The notes: generated by a model not told the origin, from the letters alone. Positions 48,680 to 62,700 are shown, counted from the stretch's first letter. The stretch: 64,000 bases of DNA from Polytrichum commune (GCA_950295325.1 OX485803.1:68153554-68217553), one strand, 5' to 3'. Program-made: numbers and translations.

Positions 48680-49680
48680 GCTCAAGGTACCTAACTTCTA
48701 TCAAATTTCACACCGCCCATCTTTGGTTGGGTTGGCAGAATAATGGATGGATTGAGGATTAAGCCACTCTTCCGAGGAACAATATTTGGATGGGTGGTCT
48801 TCTGCCACCCTCCAAACTAATACTCCAATCACGACTAAACTATTTTATCTCTAACCACTAACTCTATTTCTATGTCATACCTCTAAGCCTCTAAGCCTCA
48901 AATGTCGCAAAATCCTCAACAACCCAAAAAAATACAACAAAAAACAATGCAAGAAGAAACAATGTGATAGCAACAATACAACATATGTATTCATCTACTC
49001 AACGCCTTCATCCGCACACACCTTCATCCACATACGATGTCATCCGCTCGACGTTGTACTGGATCTTTGTGTATTGCCTAATCATCTAACAATGCTAACT
49101 AATTGATATTAATCTAATTTCTAACAACCGACTTCATTTCTTAATTACACATTGAGCCTTAACTCAAACCGCAAGCAGTTTGGATGGCTCACAACCTATC
49201 ACACTTGCCCTGAGCTATAAGGGCCAAAAACTTTGCAAATATTGTTAGGTAAGTTTTACCGGTATAGTGTAGTGCTAGCCGTGGTTTGTGTGCATGACAC
49301 ATATTATATAGTGTTGTTGGAGTTGACCTAAATTTTTATGGTTGTCCTTATGATGATTTTTGGTGTTTTTCATATGTGTAGTGCGCCTCAATGTTTGTAT
49401 TATATATATTGTTGTCATTTTGGCCTTGAAGACAAGAACATGATAGTATCACAACACATGCAAACATTCCTAAAGTGAACTCATAAGAACAGAAAGAAAG
49501 CAAGAACCAAAAGAACATACAACATGCAAGGAGACACAACAAGAAGGTGATACCAGCCTACAACGCGTTCTTTGTGAACATAAAAACTAGGTTGAAATTC
49601 AAATGAATCAGTAAAACCATATCAGAGAATTCAATAAAGAGGGGTTGTTAATACTACTTTGTTGCAAAGAAATTGTACCT
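48680..49680. other. gene-free stretch
   Basis: AT-rich, with pyrimidine-rich text around 48,780-49,060. No supported gene or repeat. Confidence 0.4.
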
Positions 49681-50518
49681 CGATGGTGAATTATGCGAGT
49701 TGATATACGAAAACATCAACTACCTAAACGGAGTCGGAAAACACTGCCATAGTACAATGGTATGCACTCCGTACTAGATTGTCTGAGGATATCATGTGGA
49801 AGATTGCGCATATGCATGCACTTAGATTGTCTCCATTCCAAATTATGGGACAACACACAAAAGAAGTGAGGGAACTCACCATGTCAAATGGTGTGATTGT
49901 GTACGACACATTTGTTTTGTTTGTTGACGTGCATAATGTATGTTGCAAATGTGCCAAAGAGCTACGGGAGAAGAATCAATTAGACCCTATCGGTATTTGC
50001 ATGTGGACGCATGTGTTTTACCATGAACCTAGACACAACACAACATGATGACATTTAAACCAAATGGCGGTTGGAGATGTTGACCATGTTCGGCTACAAT
50101 AGTGTTCCAATTTTTGGGACAAGTTAAATATGGGTGAGTCTCTTCTTTCAATGTCCATGGACGAATTGCGGCATCCTTTGTTGTTTGTGAGTATCCTTCA
50201 ATGTAATACCTTGACAACATGAGTTTGATATATTTGAATGTAGTATCCTCTATATTTGGTGACGGTGTTCGACGATTGGAGGAACCACATGGTTAACATT
50301 TTGTGTGACTTATGTAAACCACGTGTAGCGAGAGTATTTTGGGAATTGTTGGGGGGGGGGGGTAATATCTTGCTCACAAGCAATTCATGACCCATTCAAT
50401 TAGGTAATTTTATGATTTTGCATATTTTGTAGCACCTTTCAAATACTCTGAAAAACCAAGGTTAATCATTTTCATGTAACATGTGTTTATTATAAGCCCC
50501 TCTAAAGAGGGACCGGAG

Positions 50519-50542
50519 TTTCTATCTATCTATCTATCTATC
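50519..50542. repeat. (CTAT)n microsatellite
   Basis: Five or six CTAT units in a row following GTTT. Confidence 0.9.
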
Positions 50543-51435
50543 TGTTTATTATAAATCACCAAGTGAATGGTTGGGAGAGTGCTATGCCCTGTGATTACCT
50601 TCCACATGTGGCCAATTCTTGTTGGTTATCCGACTAAGGCCAAACTTTGGTTCATCTCAAAAACCATCTCAAAAGGCAAATGCCAAAGCCAATTTCATGG
50701 AACTTATACCCATCTAAAAAGGCCCTGTCTTTGGCTGCACATAGCTTCTAAATGTTGGGAATGTCGACCTTGTGGGAGGAATGGCATCTTATTGCCTTCT
50801 TTGTCACATCTCATACTTGTGAGAAAGACCCATGGCTTGTCTTGTAGAATTTTGAATGTTAGAATGAAGGGTATACATTTGTCATGGAGCTCGTCGTCCA
50901 TCATTGTGGATAACACCCAAGCAAAAATAAACACTCTGAGGTATTATGCCATTACCATCATGTTAATCCTTGTTGATTGTCCCAAGCTCTTCAATTGTCC
51001 GACTCTCATACTCATGCCAATCTAGTGTGACTAGATGCAAGAATCTTTTTGTGTTTGTGGCACGTAAGAAAGGTATTGGTTGAAAGCTTTGTTAAGAATA
51101 CTACCCAAATTTAAGAAAGGGCTATTGTTTTGAGGATGGTGGGGGAATTCATGTATGGGAAAGGGGTTGAAGGTTGATGATGACCCTATTGATTGGGCAT
51201 ACCTATAGTTGGATATCATTGCCAAGATGCAGCCCCGAGTTGTGTCCTTCATGAGGTACATGAACAAGGCATGGAGAGCCAAGATACCCATGCTGGAAAC
51301 AAATTGTGATATACTTGGATTAAGAGATTAAAGGTTTAATCAAGCAAAAGATAAATACTAATCATATTTTGTTGTACGTAGCATGTGAGCATAGGGTGTT
51401 TGGAGTCATACAACCTAAGAAATAATGGTGCACAA

Positions 51436-51735
51436 GGGCTAGACAACCCATGAAGGAATTGCGCACAGGAATTAGACAACTCCCAATCAAAGATCTTTGC
51501 GTTGGAGTTAGACAGCTCCAACTGGGCGTTAGACACCTCCCTCTAGAAGATCTGTGTATTGGAGTTAGATAACTCCAACTAGAAGCTATGAATCGGAGTT
51601 AGACAACTCGTAGCAAATGGATGTTATTCATGGGAGCTAGAAAACTCTCAATGAGTAAATGAATCTAGTTGGAATTAAACAGTTCCAATTTGGAGAATGG
51701 ATGATTGGATCAAGTTGGAATTAGATAGTTCCAAC
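51436..51735. repeat. array of nine short hairpins with covarying stems
   Basis: About every 25-60 bp there is a short inverted repeat with a loop close to TTAGACAG: for example TTGGAG-TTAGACAG-CTCCAA (51,502), TTGGAGTT-AGAT-AACTCCAA (51,559), TTGGAA-TTAAACAG-TTCCAA (51,669) and GTTGGAA-TTAGATAG-TTCCAAC (51,714), with weaker members at 51,436, 51,468, 51,524, 51,594 and 51,630. Stem bases change in pairs (GAG/CTC to GAA/TTC), so base pairing rather than sequence is conserved. Spacing is irregular and the spacers differ. Confidence 0.8.
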
Positions 51736-53213
51736 TAGTGGATTGTGATTGAGCCAAAAGATAGAAGATTCATAATGGAACCAAATATAAAGCTATCAAT
51801 AGAAAACTCTTTCTATATGAGAAATAAAAAGTAAAAGTAGCGTTTTGACATAAAGGGGAGCTCGGGGGAGGATAGAGGATCTTTGTCTCTCTCTCCTATG
51901 GTTGGGTGGTTTGAGCTCATAGGCAACCACAATTTTTTAATTAAGTTGTAAAGCGTTTGAAATATACAAACTTTGGAGGTTCAGAGTCTAGTGTTTTATG
52001 TGCATTCTTGATTGTATTATTTTTGTGAAAAAAGAGGATCATGACAGAAATACCAATGTGGCAATTAAATTGTATCATTCAAACCTCAAAAACATTCTAA
52101 ACTCTGCCAAAGAGAGGTTTATTGGGTGGCGCATGGATCGGCTCATCTATCACTTGACTAGCGATTTGGTGACTCACTATTGGTACGGTTCATGCAAGGT
52201 GTTTGGATATGTACGCAACAAAAAATATGGGGAATAGTTTGTTTTGTGATTATTCATGCAAATGCGATTCCCGATTCTAATTTCTTGATCTATATTGACA
52301 AAGATGTTGCATATGTGGGCTCAATGAACAATCAGCCAAAGGTTTGAATCATACACTCCCTCCACTCGGAGTGGGCGTAGTGTAATTGTCCGGTGGCATC
52401 CGAAGGAATGATCTACAAGCACATGGTGAAGGTTTCCAAGCACATTACTATCGTAGACATGCTACTAACCGTGCAGCACCACTTATCGTGCATGTCACGA
52501 TACTCCACCATGCCACTTACCGTGTACTTATAATATCGGCCGTCAAATTATATCACATGCAATCTCAACCGTCCGATGTCTCTCAAACTCAATCATGACC
52601 GCGCCAATGACCTAAAACATCACTGTCAACTCACACTCATCATGGAGTTTCCTTCAGTCGAATCACATAGCAAGGTGTAGATGTAGCAATTTGATGAAGA
52701 TGAAAAGAGCAGACCTTGCCATGGCCAAAAAAGAAGCAAAAATTTCAACAACAACTTGAGAAGAAAATGGCTACACAAGTCAAAAGGACAATATCAAAAC
52801 CTCATCAATTTCCTATGCCTACAAAGAAGAGGGCAACATTTGTAGCTCCTTTAGTGAAACCTAACATGCACAGTTAGTGAATGGCACATTGATCACACAT
52901 TGATGCATATAGTTGTGAACTTGATTGTAGAAAGGTTACAACTTTTCAAATACAATTGTCATTTCATTTTACCACAATACTCTCATCTCATTTACTAATT
53001 ACAAATTTAAAAAAAAAATTTAAAAAAGTTTAACCCACCTTGTGGAAAACCATTTGAAACCCAAATATGCACGGTTAGTAGCATGTCTACGATATATCCA
53101 GATAACAAAGAGTGTCATTGTGCAAGAGGCTAGCAACAAGCACAATCTCAACCATGTGACACCAATGTTGCAATGTTATTGCTTCTACAATCATTGGTCT
53201 TGTGGATAACATG

Positions 53214-53483
53214 CTCGGGGGGTTCACTGGCGAAAATCGTAGAATAACGTGCGATAAAAAATAAGGTCTAATATATTCATTGTAGATAAATTTTGCAAAA
53301 AACTTACATATAATATAGGGGGTTTTTAAATAGTGAAAAATGATTACATGTAAAATACCATCACACCTTTATTTTGAAAAATACCATACCTTATAATATT
53401 TTCTGCAAGGTAAAATAGCCCCCCAATAAATAGGTCCCGAACGCACGTGTATGCAAAATATAAGAGGGAGTGAACCCCCCGAG
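53214..53483. mobile_element. 270-bp MITE with 8-bp target duplication (hAT-like)
   Basis: Perfect 15-bp terminal inverted repeats (CTCGGGGGGTTCACT and its complement) and a perfect 8-bp direct duplication ATAACATG at 53,206-53,213 and 53,484-53,491. An 8-bp duplication is the hallmark of hAT elements. AT-rich interior, no ORF. Confidence 0.85.
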
Positions 53484-53789
53484 ATAACATGGATCACATT
53501 TCCATTAGAGTTGCATGTGGACCGATTGTGATAGACTCCCATGAACCAATCGACATGTCCTCACAAACTTTTGTTGGTGATGTTCATAACCCTATTGTAT
53601 TATCACAAGATGACCAATCATCGCAAAAGGCCCATCGCAAAAATGTTGCATCTTCACTATACAAGTCATTGGCGAAGATTGCGCATTAATATCTGGCATC
53701 ACAGGACTACCTTGTGGCATACCCCAAGCACATTAAAGGCAAGCAAAATGAGCTTATTGCTTGCAGTGTTGCAAAGATGAGCGCTTCAC

Positions 53790-54199
53790 CCGAGGGGTGC
53801 ACTCCATTGTCAAGTTGAACACCACGTGCGAACAAAAAAAATCTACTTTTTCTAAGTTGCATCAACAAAATGGGTCAAACTTTTACCAAAATAAATTTAT
53901 GAGTACATATACATGGTATTTGTTACATAGTAAAAATTGATAACCAAATTTGATAATTTGTTTTTTCTAGAAAACATACCGTTTCTAACTAGAATGACGC
54001 AGAATTGAACTAAAACAATTACTAGAAAAAATGGTGATGACTAAAAATTTCAAAAAAATATACAAAAGATATTATCAATGGATATGTATATATTGAAAAA
54101 ATATCATAATGTTTAAAATTATCTATGGCATATAATATAGGGGTAGCAAACTTTGTTCACACGTGGGTTTCAACTTGACAATGGAGTGACCTCCCCGTG
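53790..54199. mobile_element. 410-bp MITE with 9-bp target duplication (Mutator-like)
   Basis: The ends carry inverted repeats around CACTCCATTGTCAAGTTGAA (53,809 on) and its complement ending at about 54,188, extending in diverged form to both boundaries. Direct duplication GCGCTTCAC at 53,781-53,789 and 54,200-54,208. A 9-bp duplication suggests the Mutator superfamily. No ORF. Confidence 0.8.
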
Positions 54200-54320
54200 G
54201 CGCTTCACCTACCAAGTTTCTCATTGAAGTTGCGAAGAACACATTTAGAACACAATGCCAAAGTCCGCCCGTCCAACCATTTGTCCGTCCACATGCCAAC
54301 TCTCATTCTTGTTGAAAAAC

Positions 54321-56761
54321 ATCAGTTGTTGATAGAATGTTTACCTACATGGCCAGTTGTCATCCTACTCCCAGCTCCCCGTTTCTCCAACGGCCAGACT
54401 GGCAATCTTGAATGGACAGCTAAAAACACTCGTACCCTAATGGATAGTGTCCGTTGATAGAAAAGAAAAAGAAACGTTGGCATTTAGACAACCATGTGGA
54501 TGTGAGCATGTTCTCCTTATATTCTCTCACTACAAGGTGGATTATTATCCTTTTGGAGGGTGGGCTTTGTGGCTAGCCCAATTAAGAAAAACACCCATGG
54601 CCATAAAATCCATTTCTTTGTTTTGGTTTTTTTTTTCCTTTTGTCTTTTCTTCTATGTCTTACTTTTTGTCTCACAATTTTGTGGCTATGGTTTTTTAGC
54701 GGACGACCTGTTTGGAAGTAAAAAAGCTTTGGTGTTGGAAAAACCCCGGATTGCACAATTTGTTCAACGTCGGACCAACCTAGCCAACTAGCCACAGGGG
54801 ATCTCCGACCCAAATTGTGAGGCTCCATTCTCCAACCCATTAAAAAATTAACCAAAATGAGAAAAGGGTGGTCAAATGGTAGCCGTGAATGTCTTATAAC
54901 AAAGGTCACATGATAGATCTATGGACCAATTATGAGAAACTTTCAAGCCTTTTGGAGTGATGCCGCCGCCACCACCACCACCACCAAGCATCTTTGAAAT
55001 TTCAACTTTGGCAAGCAAATCTCTAACCGTTTATTGAGTTATGTCACACAATGCACAAGTGTTTTGATCATTCCAATGTTCCCAGGTCTCGGGGGGGGGG
55101 GGGGGGGGCGGACTTGGACTTGTAGTTACCGCCAAAAATTGGCTCTTACTATGGGTAGCTACATACTTCGAAATGAATGCTAATGGTATCATTTTAGGGA
55201 CCGAATACACACCTCATTGGTCAATAGAGAACAAAGGTCAATGCTGAACAACCTCCGTTTTTTCTTTTTCTTTTCTTTGCTTTACCTTTTTTTTGAGTGG
55301 GGGCAAGGGGGGGTAACCACTCTTAGATCGCAAAGGAACCTTGACTTTCATTAATCTAAATCACATAGGTACTCAAAATACTAATCTGATAATAGGACAT
55401 TCAAATAGTGTCAAACCTTCAGCCTTCTTATGGATTTACTAATTTCAAATAAAAATATTAATGGTCTCAAGTGCTCAGAATATCTGCTGTAGAAGCTCCT
55501 ACCTAAAGTCAACTTATCTTTGAAGTTGCTTGGATTTCTTTTAGGTTTAGAGTTTCATTTGTGGGACCAAACCAATGAATGCAAGTATTCATAATTGCTG
55601 ACTAAGTTGCCACTTTTTACATTACATACCCTCTATAAAATAAACTGCAAAAGCTCCGGTATCGGTTGCAGAACTTTACACTTTGGAGTTTAGCTCGTGA
55701 CACATTACAAGATTGCTGAAAATCTCCATATTCTGGTACCTATATTATCATCCGTTTATATTAAACAGCAAACTTACTTGAGCTATACCAGGGTAATCGT
55801 ACTTTGAAACCGAAACAGCAATTTCATTCTAACAAGGCGAACAGGAGTAGTAAATGTGTTGAAGCTGCAAATACAGTTTAAATGCCCATACTCACACAAA
55901 CACAACTCTTAAATTTTTCATGTTTCTGTGAAGTTTGGAACCTTCAGTTGCCCACCGATTAGAGCAGAATGTGAATACTGATACTTAGACGTGAATTATC
56001 CATTATCCGTTTATCCACATCAATCAGCACACTTTTGCATCTACGAGCCCCATAAATTATCACAGCAATGTATCTGTGCAAATAAATATCACTATGAAAA
56101 CAGCAAACCTCACTGGGTGAAAAACATCAGAGACATGAAAAGTTGATAGCTAACTCGGATTCATCACAATTAACACGCCCACGAAGGTCCCAAACTGCCT
56201 CAACCCATATACAAACTTTGGAAATATTGAGGGCTTCAAAACGCTACATAGTTCAATCAGAAAATTGCACAGATTCAGCACAAATAACTTACACCTGATT
56301 TTCAGCATGTACTGTCCCGGGCTTTTCCAAACCTGAAGTTGAGTAGGTTGTAGCCACAGAAAGAAAGAGACATGCCTTTGCCTTCTTCATTGTGCACCCG
56401 TACAAGATTTTTAAGTACAAAATCGCCAAGTTGTCATCTACATGTATAATAAATATGCAGCCAACCCTGTCCTAACCCAATTCCACATCAGATTCCTTCA
56501 TAGTTTATCAGTACCAATCATTTTAACCCATCAGAATCATCACCACAAATGCGAGAGCACCATAGCTACCAATGTACAGGGAACAGTGACATACTGGCCA
56601 GACAAATTTTGGTTGCACGGGTTTTCCTTTCCCAGACCACAGGGTCATAACCACCATCAGTTTCTTTCATGCACCTACTAGCTTTTTCTTTTCTATCTAA
56701 TATTAAGTAAAACCAACAAGTGATTTGTACAGATGGACTAATGCATTCAAAAAAATTGAGT
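54321..56761. other. gene-free stretch; right part is downstream of SFR2
   Basis: Contains a (CCACCA)n patch at about 54,964-54,986, a poly-G run at 55,090-55,108 and T-rich runs. The frames at 54,447-54,909 on both strands have low-complexity composition and no motifs. Sequence from about 56,300 to 56,761 is probably the SFR2 3' UTR. Confidence 0.45.
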
Positions 56762-59700
56762 CTAAGCAGCAGCAAGGCTTTTCTCCTCGGCTGACACTGG
56801 CACCACGTTCGGGATATTCGATTGGGTATATGAGAGCTTCTTTTGTTGTTTGCGCCTCCGATTGAACATGGCCCCTTCCCGAATGTAACGTACAAAGCAG
56901 CTTAAAGGGTCTTGAAGACCCTCCATCTCATACTTACCAAACCTCCAGTCCCGCACAGCAAAAGGCCGGTCGATTGGCACATCCAATCCTCCTGCAATGA
57001 AAATCATGTGTTAAAGCACTAAATTATAGTAGGAGTAAGCTTGACGAGTTTAACCTGATGGTGAAAACATTTACAAAGTCAAAAAAGCCACCAACTGAGA
57101 TATTTGAAAGATCGCACTCTTCAAAGACTAGTAAGGTAAGTGGGCCTGATAAGTTTAGCTCTGCACCCACTTCTCTTAGTATATTAATCATGATATTAGG
57201 ACGAGATATTTAGAAAATCCAAGTTGAGGCCATAGACATTTCCCTCATGATTTTCAAAGCTTGTATGAGTATCCTAATCAATATCAAAGTGAAGACTCTC
57301 TTTCTTTTGAATGATCATCTGGTGCCCTCACTTATGCTAACTCTCAAGACTAGAAAAGTTATTAAATTTAAGCCCAAATATTGCCTTTTTGGTGTCTGTA
57401 GTTAGATCCATACCTAACAGCACACCACTCAAATATAGGTGTCCAATCAAGATAAGCAACCAGATTAGGCCAGCTTACTTCAGTGGCTTCCACTTTGACA
57501 TTCTACATTTGGAAAACTTATCTCATCGTAAGATTAATTTGCCCCCTTCAAATCTTCAGAACAAGATATTCCAAGATGAAATATTAGGGTCAAACCCAAA
57601 AGCATGAAAACATAAGTGCCCGCACCAGCAAACATGAGGCCTTTGTCATTAATTTGTCGACAAAATGGTCGTGTCTTCCCCTGGCGTGCCTGCTCCTGGA
57701 GCTCCTCCCATACTGTTTGCCGCTGCTGCTTTGTCACCTTCCCTGTTTTTGACACCTATTGCAAAAAATCACAGTATCTCAAGTTACAGAGATTACAGTG
57801 CTGCAGAAACATTTGTTGATGACAACAAGTAAAGGATTCAAACATGCAAAATTAATCAGTGAATGTTTGAGTCATAGGTAAACAGAAACTTGGTTATGGA
57901 TATTCTTGCATGCAGATTCCAAACTCGTTTATGTTATGAAAATATAAGACTTCAACACTGATATGTGTAACTAGGTTGCCTTCAGAAATAGGTTGCCTAT
58001 TTACCCATGCAAATCACCTTGACTCAAAATCAGATTACAAAAACTTATAGCTTTATTTATTCATCCCTATAGCAATCACAATAAAAAAAACATTATGTAC
58101 TTTGTTATTGTGGTGATAAATATTCAAAATAGAGTGCAATATGGGGCAACCTAATTGCACATATTGGTGTAAAGAAAGAAAAAAAAAACAAACAAACTAG
58201 GGAATATTAATAATTAGTACCTCTGTGTAGAGGTCATAGGAAGGACGAGGATGACGTGCAAGATTGTTATGTCGGTCCACAGCAACCAGGCCAAATTTGG
58301 GACCATAACCATCAGCCCACTCCCAATTGTCTGAAATTGTCCAAAAGCAATACCCTTGCACGCGAACACCCTATAACCAACAATGATCAAATCATCACAT
58401 ACATCACTTGTGAGATATACATATGATTCTCAGAACACTCGATTCTCTAACCGACAGATTAATAGTCACAGGTTGCCATTCACCTTGCAGATGCCACAAC
58501 CTTGTATTAAGCTAGGTCGGTCTTCTTGATTGAACACCTACATTTAAGTGGTATATGGCAAAGGCTGGTAGTGGTAAAAGTGCAAAGATACATGTTACAA
58601 TGAGATTGAATTATGTGTGCAAATATAGATACCATTCTGGGTTCAGTACTGAACATAATTGGGAGGGCCTATGTGATCACTTGAGAGAGAATCTTCACTT
58701 TGACCTCCTATGACTTTTGCTTCTCAACTCCAATTATGAAAAGTTGAAGTGCAGATCTTCATGGTTTGCAATTGCTAACTGGATGAGACAAATCCCAAAC
58801 AGGTCCAAAGGCCAATTTGTATGTGGAGTTGGAAGTGCCCACAATACGGCACCTCTAAGTCAGAATCTTAGAAAATTAGGGGACTAGAGTGCAGACCAGT
58901 AGGGCTAGAGTTCTTTAATCCAGTGTACCTTATCCATTGCTGCCCTAATAGCAAGGAGATGCTCAACAATGTAAGGGCGCCGAATGTAGTCAGTTGCATC
59001 TGAGACGCCATTCTCTGTGATAATAAAGGGCATTTTGTGCTGTTTGTAACGTTCATGAAACTCTAGCAACATCCGATACAGTCCATCAGGATAAACTCCA
59101 CGTCCAGATTCACTATACTCGTCATTCTCCACATTTTTCAAACCCGGTGCAGAAACCACTTCCTGTAGTCATGAAAGTCAAATAAGTTACTTGTGTAAGT
59201 CAGATTAGGCGTGATTTAATATTCATGGCCCCAAAAGTAACACGTGTCATTGTGTGATTGGTTGAACCAGAAAATTACATGGAAATTGAATTTTGGAAAT
59301 GCCCAATGAGACCTGAACATTTGGTAACAGTGATGGTTAGCAAAGGTAGCCCACCTGACCATAATAATTGATACCCATAAAGTCACACTTGTGTGCCACA
59401 TCATCACAGTATGCAAACCGAGTCATCCAGTTGCTGAAGACCACCAGTGGTGTATCAAACAACCCGTAGGGCCGCATGAAAGACACATGATGGGAAATTC
59501 CGACCCTCACAGGCTTCTTACTCTTGCTGTTTTCCACCACACCCACCAATAAAGCACTCTGTTAGTGATCTTAAAATTATACGTAGGCTCTTAGGTATGA
59601 CTAATTATTTGGTCACTCTTCTTGATTAGACACCTATATTTGAGTGGTATATGGCAAGGTTAAAATTTTTAAATGGACACCAAAAAGACATGTGTTGCAA

Positions 59701-62700
59701 AATAGATTTGACTACGTGCTCAAAATATGTAAGCCAATCTAGACCCAATAGCTAACACGACTAGGTGGTCTCATGTAATCACAAAGAGGAGAAGCATCTT
59801 CAATTTGCCTTCCTAAAACTATTGCATCCCAACTCTGATTTTCAAACTTGAATAAAAAATCTCCGTGATGTGCAATTGTGAACTGGATAGGATTTTCCCG
59901 ATCCAAACCAACAATTAAAATTGTTTGTGCCTGGTTATGTATGAAGTATGTGGTTCTAAAATAGGGTTTGCGTATGGGACATTCACCCTAAATCCCGGAT
60001 CAACCTATGCCAAGTTAGCTTGGTCCACCCACCCATCCCTAGTATGACAAGCTAGAAAGCCAGTTTTTATTATCAAGACATCACTCTTTGAGTATGCTCA
60101 TTTAAGCCTTAAGAAAAACTTCGATGACTTTATGCACTCTCAAACTCACGTTTTAGCCAACTCACCAGGAGTTTGATCCCAAGATTTACGCATTACTCTT
60201 GTGTACATAGGATGCATAACCCTGAGAGGAGAGAAAGGGAAAGGACAAGACGAAGAGAATTTGCACCTGCTTTTATGAATGATGTCATAAGCATCAAGGT
60301 GAGCATTAGCCATTGCATCCATAACAACCTTGAAAACTCCTTTTGGGGTAGCAGCAGTTACAGTTTCAAGCATGTTAGGATCTCCTCCAGGCCACGCACC
60401 CGCACAGTATGTCAACATGGCAAAAACGTGGGGTTCATTGAACGTAATCCAGTAATCCACCAGATCCCCAAAATGCTCCACTACCAACCTGAAGCACCAG
60501 AGTGCATTCATGTCCATGAGGATGGAGAAAAAAAATCAATATAACCCAAGACATGAACTTAATTCAAAGGTGACTTAAACCCAATGCCTTGACCTGGATC
60601 CCATGGGAACTCTTAGGTTGAGCCGCCTAACCTAAGGCCAAAATAGTACTACGATTGATGACCTTCCTAGCACTTGGTTTCTGGTGCACCTTACCACCTA
60701 TGGTCCACACATCATATGCGATTTCAATCAACCGTGTGGGAACCTAGGGGCTTGCCGTGAGGGGGATAGGTGCAAGCCAGCTTCTCCACACCCGTTCAAA
60801 GGTGTTCACCTTTGAAAGAAGGCCGTAGTCTTCAAGGGCCCTCTAATTCTTGTGATGGCCATTTTGAAATAGCATGTAGACATATACCAACTCGAAGATG
60901 AAGGAACACCATAATTCACGCCGGTGGCAACATCAGAGTCATCTTTCTTTCTGAAGCTAATTCAGAGAAAGGCCGCATCAAAAATGAACAGCATGTGACA
61001 GGTGAGATGCCTAACCTCGTGAAATCCAAGAAATACTTAATGGTCTTTGCCTCCTTCCAGCCGCCATAGTCCGCTGCCCATATAGGGAGAGAGTGGTGGA
61101 AGAGAGTCAACATAACCTTCATTCCATGATCAAGTACTCTCTGCATGATGTGGCGGTACCTCTCTACAGCTTTCCAGTTGACCTGTTCCACAATAACCAT
61201 CACCAAAATTTGGAATGAATATCTATAGAAACTAACTTATCTAAGTACAAAAGTCACCAAGCTGTCTATAATGTTGGTGCTAAAATAATTCTGACCACAA
61301 TATTTTATTAGGTTAGCAGTACCAATAGGAATGACAGATGCAACAGAGTACAAAAGGTTAAGGCTAGAGATACTAGAGTCATTCTATGAATTCCCACTGT
61401 CTAATTGGTAGATATATTCATTGAATTCTTTCCAATTGTGGTGCATGCTCAGATGTAGTGTTTGAATTTGAATGAAGAGCAACCTATTTTGGTGCATAGA
61501 GGGCCAAACTCGTTATAGTACCTCTTGGCATGCCAACATGAGTTTGACCCTCAATGAACCAATATAAAATGTTCTTCGTTCAAACCTCCACACTACCTCC
61601 AAGTATGCACTGAAAATTGACCAAACGTGGAAGGTGTTATATGCAAAACAACCAACTCCTGACCAAAAGTCATCTTGAGTTTGAGGATAATTCTACTATG
61701 TGCACCAAAATTCTGCAGAAGGAGAAGCTAAAGACAACTGACAGTGTTTGGCTTGTTGGTTTTTTTTTTAACAATGGGCCACTTACTGCATGTTCGATAC
61801 CATCAACAGGCTCAATAGGCATTATTCGGCTCCAATCAACACCCATTCGGAACACAGTTGAGTGTGTGCCTTGAGCAAGCTTCAACTCTGTGTCTGGGTC
61901 TGTCCAGAATCTTACCCTCTCCTCCCTGCCAACCACAATTGTAAACAACCATTATACCCTACACTTAGTTGTCATCCCCTTGTGACTGAACTGAAAAGTA
62001 AGAACTACACCAGTTAACCTGAGCCAGATTCAGCAAATATATTTTACAAGGCCTCATAGCAGCAATAGATATTGACACCTGTAAGAAAGTATGAGAGTGC
62101 TGAGCAATTGATCACTTGGGTAGCATGAATGGGTTGGATTTTCTTAATTTTTGAGTCTTTGTATCAAATGACATTTTAGCCTGAAACTCAAGGGACTTAT
62201 CACTCTCGCCCACATATGTACAGTAGTTGAAATTGATGTTAAACTTTGGTACTCACGGTCGGATAGCATTGTGCCATGCAGCCACATTATGCTTCTCCTC
62301 TTCTTCCGACATCTTCTCAAATTTCTGAAACCCACGAATCATAGCTTCCATTGACACCTTTGCGAGCTTCTGGGCCTTTCGAGGAACATTCAAAATACTT
62401 GGCTCCTCTGTTTGGCTGCTTTCGTACCCAATTCGACGAGGCTTTTTGGGTGCTGCCTCAGGATCCAGACTTTTACCAATACTGTCAAGCCTTTCCTCTT
62501 CCGAAATTTCTTTCTGCCCTTCCTTAAATGTTGATTCGGCTTCATGGAAGGCCACCTCAAGTTTTGAGGATTTATCACCCTTGTCGGACTCAGTATCAGA
62601 TTTGTCCTTCTCGGAAACAACCTCCCATTCGCCACCTAATCCATCGCCATTTTTCCCCTTTGTTGGGGTGTCAACTGATGGGGTTTCACTCGGTCCCATA

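Larger units (their letters stand above)
49750..52600 (+). pseudogene. decayed SWIM-type transposase gene, plus strand
   Basis: Plus-strand fragments in several frames suggest one broken gene. A leading segment is at 49,779-50,040 (VHNVCCKCAKELREKN). A segment at 52,026-52,200 (VAIKLYHSNLKNIL, ERFIGWRMDRLIYHLT, VTHYWYG) has the helical character found just before the SWIM finger in this protein type. A SWIM-like finger at 52,381-52,430 reads CNCPVASEGM then YKH where CKH is expected, so its third ligand is lost. The region between is interrupted by stops and by the hairpin array at 51.4-51.7 kb. Its exact superfamily is not proven. Confidence 0.45.
53160..54320 (+). pseudogene. transposon-like ORF remnant split by two MITEs
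   Basis: Three open stretches in plus orientation (about 53,170-53,213, 53,484-53,789 and 54,200-54,300) continue each other's frame if the two small elements at 53,214-53,483 and 53,790-54,199 are skipped with one copy of each target duplication. Peptides include NVIASTIIGLVDNM, then HISIRVACGPIVIDSHEP, then MSASPTKFLIEVAKNTF. One stop lies between the first and second halves near 53,688. The protein family is not recognised; by location it may belong to the SWIM transposon to its left. Confidence 0.45.

Noticed and set aside
51436-51735. CRISPR-like array
   Set aside because: Eukaryotic context, repeats are palindromic and variable, and spacing is irregular.
54447-54909. Overlapping frames on both strands of about 115-130 codons
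   Set aside because: Low-complexity Phe- or Lys-rich composition caused by a T-rich tract; no splice partners or motifs.
48661-55108. Poly-G runs as a biological signal
   Set aside because: Homopolymers of this length are common in plant intergenic DNA and their exact length is unreliable; no associated element found.
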